A DNA stretch of 64,000 nucleotides. It comes from Cherax quadricarinatus (lineage: Eukaryota > Arthropoda > Malacostraca > Decapoda > Parastacidae). The translations under genes and the position numbers were made by a program. This document shows positions 20,903-32,012 of the stretch, piece after piece. The stretch is taken from positions 45,732,080 through 45,796,079 of the forward strand of contig NC_091300.1 in the NCBI RefSeq assembly GCF_038502225.1, given 5' to 3'. The notes beneath the pieces were generated by a model, which saw nothing but the letters and a program-made list of their open reading frames with translations, searched no databases and was not told the origin of the DNA. Each line of letters opens with the position of its first letter. Position 1 is the first letter of the stretch.

Positions 20903-22452
20903 TATTTGCAATCATGGGTTTTATTGTGATTTCTTGTATAATATAAGTTGTAGTTGTCCTACACATCTACAACATTTTACTACAGTATTACTCAATGTTT
21001 CATGTTTATTTCTTTGTCAAATGTCTTGACCTTTAATACAACATATATTTGTTTGGTTTAAGTGTGTTGAGTTGTTTTGTTTCATAAGGAAGTGTGACTT
21101 ACTTTTACAGATGTTGAGAAGCAGAAAGTAGGTAATTATTTTATATGGTGTTTGTTCATGATATAAAAGGTGTGATGATAACTAATACCTCACCAAGTAG
21201 ATACCACCATACATTATGGCCTGTCTGTCCAAGACGATATTTATTTCAAAGTTCAATTTTATAGTGAAAGGCAGTTTTTGTGATTCCTTCCATCCTCATT
21301 ATGTGAAATAGGACTTCTCATAACATGCTTCTCTATATCACTTTTTTAATATAATGTATCATGATCCACATTTAATTGCAAATTTGACCAAGTGATTGTA
21401 CCACAGAGTTGAGGAAAATGTTAGAATCAGGGTGGCTCTGAGCAGAAATTTCTCCTCCACACATAGGAAGTGATTATTGTGAAAACAGTCTTAACTTAGG
21501 TTCAGTTGGTGGTTGGGGAGTTTAAGGGTCACCCACAAAGTGCCATGGTGTTAACAACAGGCTCACCCCCCCCCAAGCATTAGAAATTATAGGTGATGTC
21601 AAATAGTGATAGGTGGTGGTAGTGGTAGTGTAGCACACATTTCTAGATCAATAATATCTACAATGTAAGTGGTCAAAAATTCTATTATTGTTAACAAAAT
21701 AATAAATTAAAAATCTGGGTCTTCTTAAGGTGTAAAGAATGTGGTCCTGTGTTTCCCACAAGTCCTTCACTTTATGTATTACTATTTTTCATATTCTGAC
21801 TGTATGTAATACAGGAATGTAACCCAGACAATATGCAAGAGTCTACCAAACTTAAAATACATAATTCACCTGTAACACAATAGTTAGTACTGAAGGTCAA
21901 GCAGTTTCTTTTTCTGGTTGGGTTCCCTACCAACAATATCAGGATAATGGGATTCGACTGCACTTGCATAAAATGTTGAGGGAGGCTGCGACTGGAAGGT
22001 ATGGAGAGAGCTACCATCTCTGACTTTGGCTCCAAGCAATATTCTGACAGTAGATTTCTTTAACAATGGGATACAGCCGGTTTGTTTAAAGAAGAAAGAT
22101 TTCTATAAAGTATTTAACTCTTTAATACATATCTCAATACTGTAGTTTGTATAACTTTTATTTGTGTGACTTCAGCATGAGGGGCCAATAAAGTAATGCT
22201 TAGTGGTCAAACTGAAGCCAGAGCCACCGGAGAAAAAGCACATCTCCACCTCCTCTCTCAAATCATTATTGCTATGGTGATAATATAACAGGTGCAGCAC
22301 CTCTCCATATATCTAACATGTTCAACAGTTAAAGAAATACAAATGGAGTGGATAACATCGCTGTTAAAAGTGTTTAATTATAGTGTAGCTATGATAACAT
22401 ATGATACTGGACCTTTATGGCTTCTTGAAATTAATGCACCAAATATTTTATA
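20903..22452. other. Unassigned intronic DNA
   Basis: About 1.5 kb of AT-rich single-copy-looking sequence. I see no convincing ORF, splice-bounded exon or element end. One short remnant at 22067-22099 (GATACAGCCGGTTTGTTTAA plus AGAAGAAAG) resembles the 3' end of the SINE at 28511-28735. Confidence 0.5.
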
Positions 22453-23552
22453 CAGTGGAACCCCAAATATCGGCCACTGTGTTTATCGGCCGAATCGTTT
22501 TTAGGCTGGTTTTTGGGCCAAAATTTTCTTCTGTATTTCAGTCGGTGCCTCGCAAACTGGCTATATTAGACGTGTCAGCCTGCCTCCTGCTGGGATGCCA
22601 CGCGTAGGCGAGTCAGTCTCCCTGTCTCTCTCAGAGAATGAGCATATACTCCACGCATTCATCCAAACATTTCCTTAAAATCCATTGGTTTTTGTGTTTG
22701 TTTATTAAATGCAACTGTGAAATAAGCCACCATGGGCCCAAAGAAAATTCCTAGTGCCAGCCCTTTGGTAAAGAAAGTGAGAAACACGATAGAATTGAAG
22801 AAATAAATTGCAGAAAAATACAATAGTGGTGTGCATGTGCTCCAGCTTGCCAGGATGTATGGCAAAAACAAATAAAAAATCATTTCTATCCAGGCAAAGA
22901 AAGAACAAATCAAAGAAGCTGATGTGACGAAAGGGGTAAACATGTTAATGAAAAAGAGATCAAACAATGGAAGATGTGGAGAGAGGCAGGGAGTGTAGCA
23001 GGCAGGCAGGGAGTGTATCATGGAGGGAGGGAGTGTAGCAGGGAGGCAGGGAGTGTAGCAGGGAAACAGGGATGGTGGAAGGGAGGCAGGGAGTGTAGCA
23101 GGCATGCAGGGAGTGTAGCAGGCATGCAGGGAGTGTAGCAGGCATGCAGGGAGTGTAGCAAGCATGCAGGAAGTATAGCAGGCAGAGAGGGAAGTAACCA
23201 TAGAGAGGGCTTTGATACCTGAAGTCCTTATGGAGGGGGATTCCCTTTCCAAACAATAATCAGTCCTCTCTCTCTCCTCCCTGTCTTCAACAAGCCAACA
23301 AGAGTCTTCAATAAAGGTATGTAATAGTGATTTAAATGTTCATTTATTTATTTTATTTAGTTCTCATTGTTTTGTGTATGTAAAACTATAATTAATCTTT
23401 AAAAAATTAATTTTTTATTAATATTTTTGGGTCCCTGGAATGGATTAATTGTATTTACATTAATTCTTATAGGATGTATTGCTTTGAATTTAGACCTTTT
23501 CGAATTCTGGCTGACCTGGAACGGATTACGGCCAATATTTGGGGTTCCACTG
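22453..23552 (+). pseudogene. T2: internally deleted Tigger element
   Basis: Ends CAGTGGAACCCCAAATATCG and AATATTTGGGGTTCCACTG are flanked by TA. The coding remnant starts at 22732 (MGPKKIPSASPLVKKVRN), passes a stop (TAA near 22804) and keeps part of the first HTH. The sequence then jumps into a 20-bp tandem array and resumes with the last codons (ALIPEVLMEGDSLSKQ, stop at 23257). The whole catalytic domain is gone. The T3 transposase (44404) is the closest relative in the window. Confidence 0.85.
22976..23195. repeat. 20-bp tandem repeat inside T2
   Basis: About 11 copies of a unit like GGGAGTGTAGCAGGCATGCA, with variants in the GCAGGCAGGCA portion. They occupy the place of the deleted transposase core. 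On the minus strand the frame reads a repeated cysteine/histidine/alanine peptide, which is an artefact. Confidence 0.9.
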
Positions 23553-24699
23553 TATAGGTATTTTAAATATATATTAAGCATTTCCTAGATAGTATGTTGG
23601 TAGACAGCATCCGCCGAGGGAGGTACTACCGTCCTGCCAAGTGAGTGTAAAACGAAGGCCTGTAATTGTTTTACATGATGGTAGGATTGCTGGTGTCTTT
23701 TGTCTCTCATAAACATGCAAGATTTCTGGTATATCTTGCTACTTCTACTAACACTTAGGTCACACTACACATACATGTTCAAGCATATATATACACACAC
23801 CCCTCTGGGTTTTCTTCTATTTTCTTTCTAGTTCTTGTGATGCAAGGAGGGAAGAGTATATGGAGAAAAAGAGAGAGGTTAAGAGAGTGGTGAAGCAATG
23901 TAAAAAGAGAGCAAATGAGAGAGTGGGTGAGATGTTATCAACAAATTTTGTTGAAAATAAGAAAAAGTTTTGGAGTGAGATTAACAAGTTAAGGAAGCCT
24001 AGAGAACAAATGGATTTGTCAGTTAAAAATAGGAGAGGAGAGTTATTAAATGGAGAGTTAGAGGTATTGGGAAGATGGAAGGAATATTTTGAGGAATTGT
24101 TAAATGTTGATGAAGATAGGGAAGCAGTGATTTCATGTATAGGGCAAGGAGGAATAACATCTTGTAGGAGTGAGGAAGAGCCAGTTGTGAGTGTGGGGGA
24201 AGTTCATGAGGCAGTAGGTAAAATGAAAGGGGGTAAAGCAGCTGGGATTGATGGGATAAAGATAGAAATGTTAAAAGCAGGTGGGGATATAGTTTTGGAG
24301 TGGTTGGTGCAATTATTTAATAAATGTATGGAAGAGGGTAAGGTACCTAGGGATTGACAGAGAGCATGCATAGTTTCCTTGTATAAAGGCAAAGGGGACA
24401 AAAGAGAGTGCAAAAATTATAGGGGGATAAGTCTGTTGAGTATACCTGGTAAAGTGTATGGTAGAGTTATTACTGAAAGAATTAAGAGTAAGACAGAGAA
24501 TAGGATAGCAGATGAACAAGGAGGCTTTAGGAAAGGAAGGGGATGTGTGGACCAGGTGTTTACAGTGAAACATAAAATTGAACAGTATTTAGAAAAGGTT
24601 AAAGAGGTTTTTGTGGCATTTATGGATTTGGAAAAGGCATATGACAGGGTGGATAGAGGGGCAATGTGGCAGATGTTGCAGGTGTATGGTGTAGGAGGT

Positions 24700-26159
24700 T
24701 ATTTTTTTTTTTATTATCACACCGGCCGATTCCCACCAAGGCAGGGTGGCCCGAAAAAGAAAAACTTTCACCATCATTCACTCCATCACTGTCTTGCCAG
24801 AAGGGTGCTTTACACTACAGTTTTTAAACTGCAACATTAACACCCCTCCTTCAGAGTGCAGGCACTGTACTTCCCATCTCCAGGACTCAAGTCCGGCCTG
24901 CCGGTTTCCCTGAATCCCTTCATAAATGTTACTTTGCTCACACTCCAACAGCACGTCAAGTATTAAAAACCATTTGTCTCCATTCACTCCTATCAAACAC
25001 GCTCACGCATGCCTGCTGGAAGTCCAAACCCCTCGCACACAAAACCTCCTTTACCCCCTCCCTCCAACCCTTCCTAGGCCGACCCCTACCCCGCCTTCCT
25101 TCCACTACAGACTGATACACTCTTGAAGTCATTCTGTTTCGCTCCATTCTCTCTACATGTCCGAACCACCTCAACAACCCTTCCTCAGCCCTCTGGACAA
25201 CAGTTTTGGTAATCCCGCACCTCCTCCTAACTTCCAAACTACGAATTCTCTGCATTATATTCACACCACACATTGCCCTCAGACATGACATCTCCACTGC
25301 CTCCAGCCTTCTCCTCGCTGCAACATTCATCACCCACGCTTCACACCCATATAAGAGCGTTGGTAAAACTATACTCTCATACATTCCCCTCTTTGCCTCC
25401 AAGGACAAAGTTCTTTGTCTCCACAGACTCCTAAGTGCACCACTCACTCTTTTTCCCTCATCAATTCTATGATTCACCTCATCTTTCATAGACCCATCCG
25501 CTGACACGTCCACTCCCAAATATCTGAATACGTTCACCTCCTCCATACTCTCTCCCTCCAATCTGATATTCAATCTTTCATCACCTAATCTTTTTGTTAT
25601 CCTCATAACCTTACTCTTTCCTGTATTCACCTTTAATTTTCTTCTTTTGCACACCCTACCAAATTCATCCACCAATCTCTGCAACTTCTCTTCAGAATCT
25701 CCCAAGAGCACAGTGTCATCAGCAAAGAGCAGCTGTGACAACTCCCACTTTGTGTGTGATTCTTTATCTTTTAACTCCACACCTCTTGCCAAGACCCTCG
25801 CATTTACTTCTCTTACAACCCCATCTATAAATATATTAAACAACCACGGTGACATCACACATCCTTGTCTAAGGCCTACTTTTACTGGGAAAAAATTTCC
25901 CTCTTTCCTACATACTCTAACTTGAGCCTCACTATCCTCGTAAAAACTCTTCACTGCTTTCAGTAACCTACCTCCTACACCATACACTTGCAACATCTGC
26001 CACATTGCCCCCCTATCCACCCTGTCATACGCCTTTTCCAAATCCATAAATGCCACAAAGACCTCTTTAGCCTTATCTAAATACTGTTCACTTATATGTT
26101 TCACTGTAAACACCTGGTCCACACACCCCCTACCTTTCCTAAAGCCTCCTTGTTCATCT
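24700..26159 (-). mobile_element. L-B LINE, 5'-truncated, inserted in inverse orientation (9-bp target duplication)
   Basis: GTAGGAGGT is present on both sides (24691-24699 and 26160-26168). The insert begins at the left with the T-rich complement of its tail and TTATCACACCGGCCGATTCC. Confidence 0.95.
24956..26122 (-). CDS. L-B LINE RT C-terminal half, uninterrupted (388 aa)
   Basis: The minus-strand frame runs from CVDQVFTVKHISEQ (just downstream of the DEQGGF block at the truncation point) through AFMDLEKAYDRVDR, VGLRQGCVMSPWLFNIFIDG, catalytic LLFADDTVLLGDS, MEEVNVFRYLGVDVSADGSM, EMSCLRAMCGVNIM and GRGRPRKGW, to FNT. It lacks the endonuclease and the first RT fingers because of 5' truncation at insertion. 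No stops in what remains, which fits a young copy. It cannot make a functional RT by itself. Confidence 0.85.
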   Translation of the reverse strand: MDQVFTVKHISEQYLDKAKEVFVAFMDLEKAYDRVDRGAMWQMLQVYGVGGRLLKAVKSFYEDSEAQVRVCRKEGNFFPVKVGLRQGCVMSPWLFNIFIDGVVREVNARVLARGVELKDKESHTKWELSQLLFADDTVLLGDSEEKLQRLVDEFGRVCKRRKLKVNTGKSKVMRITKRLGDERLNIRLEGESMEEVNVFRYLGVDVSADGSMKDEVNHRIDEGKRVSGALRSLWRQRTLSLEAKRGMYESIVLPTLLYGCEAWVMNVAARRRLEAVEMSCLRAMCGVNIMQRIRSLEVRRRCGITKTVVQRAEEGLLRWFGHVERMERNRMTSRVYQSVVEGRRGRGRPRKGWREGVKEVLCARGLDFQQACVSVFDRSEWRQMVFNT

Positions 26160-27303
26160 GTAGGAGGTAGGTTACTGAAAGCAGTGAAGAGTTTTTACGA
26201 GGATAGTGAGGTCAAGTTAGAGTATGTAGGAAAGAGGGAGATTATTTCCCAGTAAAAGTAGGCTTTAGACAAGGATGTGTGATGTCACCATGGTTGTTTA
26301 ATATATTTATAGATGGGGTTGTAAGAGAAGTAAATGCGAGGGTCTTGGCAAGAGGCGTGGAGTTAAAAGATAGAATCACACATAAAGTGGGAGTTGTCAC
26401 AGTTGCTCTTTGCTGATGACACTGTGCTCTTGGGAGATTCTGAAGAGAAGTTGCAGAGGTTGGTGAATGAATTTGGTAGGGTATGCAAAAGAAGAAAATT
26501 AAAAGTGAATACAGGAAAGAGTAAGGTTATGAGGATAACAAAAAGATTAGGTGATGAAAGACTGGATATCAGATTGGAGAGAGTATGGAGGAGGTGAATG
26601 TATTCAGATATTTGGGAGGGGACATGTCAGCGGATGGGTCTATGAAAGATGAGGTGAATCATAGAATTGATAAGGGGAAAAGGGTGAGCGGTGCACTTAG
26701 GAGTCTGTGGAGACAAAGAACTTTGTCCTTGGAGGCAAAGAGGGGAATGTATGAGAGTGTAGTTTTACCAACGCTCTTATATGGGTGTGAAGCATGGGTG
26801 ATGAATGTTGCAGTGAGGAGAAGGCTGGAGGCAGTGGAGATGTCATGTCTGAGGGCAATGTGTGGAGTGAATATAATGCAGAGAATTCGTAGTTTGGAAG
26901 TTAGGAGGAGGTGCGGGATTACCAAAACTGTTGTCCAGAGGGCTGAGGAAGGGTTGTTGAGGTGGTTTGGACATGTAGAGAGACTGGAGCAAAACAGAAT
27001 GACTTCAAGAGTGTATCAGTCTGTAGTGGAAGGAAGGCGGGGTAGGGGTCGGCCTAGGAAAGGTTGGAGGGAGGGGGTAAAGGAGGTTTTGTGTGCGAGG
27101 GGCTTGGACTTCCAGCAGGCATGCGTGAGCGTGTTTGATAGGAGTGAATGGAGACAAATGGTTTTTAATACTTGACGTGCTGTTGGAGTGTGAGCAAAGT
27201 AACATTTATGAAGGGATTCAGGGAAACCGGCAGGCAGGACTTGAGTCCTGGAGATGGGAAGTACAGTGCCTGCACTCTGAAGGAGGGATGTTAATGTTGC
27301 AGT

Positions 27304-28379
27304 TTAACCCTTTGAGGGTTTTCGTCGTACTAGTACGTCTTACGAGTAGGGGTTTTTGACGTACTAGTACTCATAAATTCTAGCGACCTCAAATCTAGTG
27401 GGAGAAAGCTGGTAGGCCTTCATATGAAAGAATGGGTCTATGTGGTCAGTGTGCACAGTCTAAAAAAAATCCTGCAGCACACGGTGCATAATGAGAAAAA
27501 AAAAACTTTTTCCATTTTTTTTTAATAAATCAGCGACTTTGCAGTGTATTTTCGTATAGTATTTATTGTTGTATTCTAGTTTTCTTGGTCTCATTTTATA
27601 GAATGGAAGACATATTACTGAAATTGAGATGATTTTGACTGGTTTTACAATGAAAGGTGCCTTGAAATTGAGCTCAAAGTAGCAGAAATGTTCGATTTTT
27701 ACCAAACTTCAAAAGTAAACAAATTGTGCCAAGCGTGCAATACACGTCAACTGGTGAGTCTAATATTCTTTCACAAGTGCACCAATAATATTTATACCAT
27801 TTTTTACACTAATGCAGTAGTCTGCATAACAGTAAATCTTATATTTTTTGTGAGAATAAAAATTCAAAGTGGAAAGCAAAAGAATATAAGAGGGGCCTTG
27901 AGACGTGACTAATGACTAGAGGAAATGTCATTTTAGTGCCAGGAATGTCTTTCTTGTTTATTCTGGACCCTATTCCGAAATTGGCATCTTTTGAAATTTG
28001 TGTGAAATTGGCAAAATTGCTAAATTCTGACCACTGTACTGGATAGTTGAATTTATAAATGGGTGGTTTCTTGAACCCATTCGATAGAAAAAATGGAGTT
28101 CTAGCGAAATATTCATGTTTTTGGTCGACTAGTACAGTGAAATTGGCCGAAAATGGGGCTCAAAGTGGGCAAAATCGCCGATCCGTAAACATAGCCGAGA
28201 CCGCTAACTTTGCGAGAGCATAATTCCGTAAGTTTTCTATCAAATTTCAAACTTTTGGTGTCGTTATGATCGGGAAAAGATTCTCTCTTTTCATAAGAGA
28301 AAATAATTTTTTTTTTTTTAAATTTGGCCGACCCTGAGAACGAGTTTCGGAGAGGGCCTGTCGACCCTCAAAGGGTTAA
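27304..28379 (+). mobile_element. TTAA MITE type A, complete 1,076-bp copy
   Basis: TTAA at 27304-27307 and 28376-28379, ends CCCTTTGAGGGT / ACCCTCAAAGGG. Subterminal palindromes CGTACTAGTACG occur near 27327 and 27360. It splits the L-B 3' UTR at GTTTAAAAAC, restoring a continuous LINE when removed. Non-coding. Confidence 0.93.
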
Positions 28380-28510
28380 AAACTGTAGTGTAAAGCACCC
28401 TTCTGGCAAGACAGTGATGGAGTGAATGATGGTGAATGTTTTTCTTTTTCAGGCCACCCTGCCTTGGTGGGAATCAGCCAGTGTGTTAATAAAAATAATA
28501 AAAAAAATTC

Positions 28511-28735
28511 TTGTTCTTGTTTATTTCCCCTTATCTCCATGGGAAAGTGGAACAGAATTCTTCCTCCATAAGCCATGCATGTTGTAAGAGGCGACTAAAA
28601 TGCCGGGAGCAAGGGGCTAGTAACCCCTTCTCCTGTATAAATTACTAAATTTAAAAAGAGAAACTTTCGTTTTTCTTTTTGGGCTACCCTGCCTTGGAGG
28701 GATACGGCCGGTTTGTTGAAAGAAGAGTTAAGCAT
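28511..28735 (+). mobile_element. SINE-like element built from L-B LINE ends
   Basis: It contains CTTCCTCCATAAGCCATGCA, GGCGACTAAAATGCCGGGAG, GGGGCTAGTAACCCCTTCTC and a 3' part GGCTACCCTGCCTTGGAGGG. The 5' part matches the leader of the full-length L-B at 48042-48130 and the 3' part resembles the L-B tail. Other copies: 31335-31530 (minus), 54990-55120 (plus). Confidence 0.7.
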
Positions 28736-28810
28736 TTATAAATTATATACATTTTAGAAAAAACTGGTTAGTAAAACAATGTTGTCTAGTGGACGCAACT
28801 TGTATTCACT

Positions 28811-31294
28811 TAGCAAGAATGGTAGGAGGCTGGGGGTACCACTGCTCTCAACCCAGCAAGAATGGTAGGAGGCTATGGGGGTACTGCCCTCAACCCAGTA
28901 AGAATGATAGGAGGCTGGGGGCACTGCCCTCAACCCAGCAAGAATGGTAGGAGGCTAGGGGGGTACTGCCCTCAACCCAGCAAGAATTGGTAGGAGGCTG
29001 GAGGGTACTGCCCTCAACCCAGCAAGAATGATAGGAGGCTAGGGGGGTACTGCCCTCAACCCAGCAAGAATGGTAGGAGGCTGGGGGGCTACTCCTCTCA
29101 ACCCAGCAAGAATGGTAGGAGGCTAGGGGGGTACTGCTCTCAACCCAGCAAGAATGGGAGGAGGCTGGGAGGTACTGCTCTCAACCCAACAAGAATAGTA
29201 GAAAGCTAGGGGGGTACCACTCTCAACCAAGCAAGAATGGTAGGAGACTGGGGGGTACTGCTCTCAACCCAGCAAGAATGGTAGGAGGCTTGGGGAGTAC
29301 TAGCTCAACCCAGCAAGAATGGTAGAAGGCTAGGGGGGTACCACTCTCAACCCAGCAAGAATGGTAGGAGGCTAGGTGGGTACTGCTCTCAACCCAGCAA
29401 GAATGGTAGAAGGCTAGGGAGGTACTGCTCTCAACCCAGCAAGAACGGTAGGAGACTGGGGGGGGTACTGCTCTCGACCCAGCAACAATGGTAGGATACT
29501 GGAGAGTACTGCTCTCAACCCACCAAGAATGGTAGGATACTGGGGGTGCTCTCAACCCAGCAAGAATGGTAGGATACTGGAGGGTACTGCTCTCAACCCA
29601 GCAAGAATGGTAGGATAATGGAGGGTACTGCTCTCAACCCAGCAAGAATGGTAGGATAATGGAGAGTACTGCTCTCAACCCACCAAGAATGGTAGGATAC
29701 TGGGGGGTACTGCTCTCAACCCAGCAAGAATGGTAGGATACTGGAGGGTACTGCTCTCAACCCAGCAAGAATGGTAGGATAATGGAGGGTACTGCACTCA
29801 ACCCAGCAAGAATGGTAGGATACTGGGGGGGGTACTGCTCTCAACCCAGCAAGAATGGTAGGATACTGGGGGGTACTGTTCTCAACCCAGCAAGAATGGT
29901 AGTAGGCTGGGGGCACCACTGCTCTCAACCCAGCAAGAATGGTAGGAGGCTGGGAGGATACTGCTCTCAACCCAGCAATAATGGTAGGATACTGGGGGAT
30001 ACTGCTCTCAACCCAGCAAGAATGGTAGGATAATGGGGGGTACTGCTCTCAACCCAGCAAGAATGGTAGGAGGCTAGGGGCACCACTGCTCTCAACCCAG
30101 CAAGAATGGTAGGAGGCTGGGGGATACTCCTCTTAACCCAGCAATAATGGTAGGATACTTTAGGATACTGCTCTCAACCCAGCAATAATGGTAGGATACT
30201 GGGGGATACTGCTCTCAACCCATCAAGAATGGTAGGAGGCTGGAGGGTGCTGCTCTCAACCCAGCAAGAATGGTAGGAGGCTGGGGGTATTGCTCTCAAC
30301 CCAGCAAGAATGGTAGGAGGCTGGGGGGAATACTGCTCTCAACCCAGCAAGAATGGTAGGAGGCTGGGGGGAACACTGCTCTCAACCCAGCAAGAATGGT
30401 AGGAGGCTGGGGGGTATTGCTCTCAACCCAGCAAGAATGGTAGGAGGCTGGGGGGTATTGCTCTCAACCCAGCAAGAATGGTAGGAGGCTGGGGGGGTAC
30501 TGCTCTCAACCCAGCAAGAATGGTAGGAGGCTGGGGGGGTACTGCTCTCAACCCAGCAAGAATGGTAGGAGGCTGGGGGGTATTGCTCTCAACCCAGCAA
30601 GAATGGTAGGAGGCTGGGGGGTATTGGTCTCAACCCAGCAAGAATGGTAGGAGGCTGGGAGGGGTACTGCTCTCAACCCAGCAAGAATGGTAGGAGGCTG
30701 GGGGGTATTGCTCTCAACCCAGCAAGAATGGTAGGAGGCTGGGGGGTATTGCTCTCAACCCAGCAAGAATGGTAGGAGGCTGGGGGGGGGGGGTACTGCT
30801 CTCAACCCAGCAAGAATGGTAGGAGGCTGGGGGGTATTGCTCTCAACCCAGCAAGAATGGTAGGAGGCTGGGGGGGTACTGCTCTCAACCCAGCAAGAAT
30901 GGTAGGAGGCTGGGGGGTATTGCTCTCAACCCAGCAAGAATGGTAGGAGGCTGGGGGGGGTACTGCTCTCAACCCAGCAAGAATGGTAGGAGGCTGGGGG
31001 GGGTACTGCTCTCAACCCAGCAAGAATGGTAAGAGGCTGGGGGGGGGTACTGCTCTCAACCCAGCAAGAATGGTAGGAGGCTGGGGGGTATTGCTCTCAA
31101 CCCAGCAAGAATGGTAGGAGGCTGGGGGGGGTACTGCTCTCAACCCAGCAAGAATGGTAGGAGGCTGGGGGGGGTACTGCTCTCAACCCAGCAAGAATGG
31201 TAGGAGGCTGGGGGGTATTGCTCTCAACCCAGCAAGAATGGTAGGAGGCTGGGGGGGGTACTGCTCTCAACCCAGCAAGAATGGTAGGAGGCTG
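28811..31294. repeat. 2.5-kb minisatellite, about 42-bp unit, about 58 copies
   Basis: The unit is about AACCCAGCAAGAATGGTAGG + AGGCTGGGGGGTACTGCTCTC, 40-44 bp, varying mostly in the G-run (5-11 G). The left half holds diverged variants (GGATACTGG, GGATAATGG, GGCTAGG). The right half (30240 on) is very homogeneous and alternates GGGGGTATTGCTCTC with GGGGGGGTACTGCTCTC. It lies 0.3 kb from an NSUN5 exon. Confidence 0.97.
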
Positions 31295-31334
31295 TGATCA
31301 CTTCCCAAATTTTGCACTTTTTTTTAAAACTTCT

Positions 31335-31530
31335 TTCTTTCTTTCTTTCAACACACCGGCCGTATCCCACCAAGGCGGGGTGGCCCAAAAGGAAAAACGA
31401 AAGTTTCTCCTTTTACATTTAGTAATATATACAGGAGAAGGGGTTACTAGCTCCTTGCTCCCGGCATTTTAGTCGCCTCTTACAACACGCATGGCTTACG
31501 GAGGAAGAATTCTGTTCCACTTCCCCATAT
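31335..31530 (-). mobile_element. SINE-like element, minus orientation
   Basis: The reverse complement of the 28511-28735 element: CACCGGCCGTATCCCACCAA, AAACGAAAGTTTCTCC, CTCCCGGCATTTTAGTCGCC, GGAGGAAGAATTCTGTTCCA. It is preceded by a (CTTT)n tail (31322-31339). It sits between the minisatellite and the NSUN5 exon. Confidence 0.75.
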
Positions 31531-31602
31531 TATCAAGGTTATTTTTTATCTTGTAAAGCAAAAACTTACTTGGATAAATTTTAGAAAATCAGAGTATGTA
31601 AC

Positions 31603-31712
31603 CTGTGTAGGATCATATTCTTGAAGGCTCCATCCATTGTTGTCCAGCTGGTATTGTACGTTACTTAGGGATGTCTTTAAGGTGTTGACACGTACATATC
31701 GCGGACAGTTGT
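31603..31712 (-). CDS. NSUN5: NSUN5-like rRNA cytosine-5 methyltransferase, internal exon (upstream of the two exons seen)
   Basis: The minus strand has an acceptor (ATTTTCAG), 110 coding bases and a donor (ACACAG followed by GTTACA). The exon starts with two bases of a split codon and ends in phase 0, matching the phase-0 start of the exon at 62-184. The peptide begins NCPRYVRVNTLKTSLSNVQY and continues through NNGWSL to DPTQ. PRYVRVNTLKT is the conserved entry to the NSUN5 methyltransferase domain (human has a near-identical PRFVRVNTLKT block; family knowledge). No TE family explains this sequence. It sits between a SINE-like repeat (31335-31530) and unassigned DNA. I found no convincing earlier exon in the window. 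Confidence 0.85.
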
Positions 31713-32012
31713 CTGAAAATACCATGTAACATGTTCATGAAAAATGAAGGAAAAGACATCATTAGAAGATAACTAACATAACCGATGTTTATTCCCCACA
31801 GACAGAAGACAAGGATAAACTAAAATGAAAAAAGAAATACAGTAAGACAGATAATAAGAGAAGGGGTGCATGCTCAATAAAAAATTCACTGCACTGAAGT
31901 GCTTGATGTAGTGAACTAGGTATATCAGTGACACTACTGGGCTCCACTGATGACATTACCAGATATGATAAGAATAAGCTGTAATAAAGTACAGTACAGT
32001 AAATTATACATA
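31713..32012. other. Unassigned DNA upstream of the NSUN5 exon
   Basis: About 300 bp next to the splice acceptor. No ORF, exon or repeat that I recognise. Confidence 0.5.

Larger units (their letters stand above)
23590..28510 (+). pseudogene. L-B (RTE-like) LINE, composite copy with two insertions
   Basis: The 5' UTR-like block at 23590-23832 (GGAGGTACTACCGTCCTGCC) is joined directly to the linker/RT region (23838 on: YMEKKREVKRVVKQCKKRAN), so the endonuclease is deleted. RT blocks: GKAAGIDGIKIEMLKAG, a W-to-stop at about 24356, RGISLLSIPGKVYGRVI, AFMDLEKAYDRVDRGAMW. The copy is interrupted at 24700-26159 by an inverted L-B, resumes at 26160 (LLFADDTVLLGDS near 26400 after a frameshift near 26210), and ends ...RQMVFNT at 27175. 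Its 3' UTR is interrupted by a type A MITE (27304-28379) and finishes at 28380-28510 (CCACCCTGCCTTGGTGGGAA, poly(A)-like end). Confidence 0.88.

Noticed and set aside
21101..21131. Possible small plus-strand exon (TTTTACAG before ATGTTGAGAAG, then AG followed by GTAATT)
   Set aside because: Only about 20 bases, no homology, and an in-frame stop (TAG) within the segment.
29223..30033. Repetitive peptides with a consensus near CWVES on the minus strand
   Set aside because: Direct translation of the minisatellite; frames break as unit length changes.
28811..31294. Possible CRISPR array (regular repeats of 42 bp)
   Set aside because: Units are head-to-tail without unique spacers; the variation is in G-run length. 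It is a minisatellite in a eukaryotic intron.
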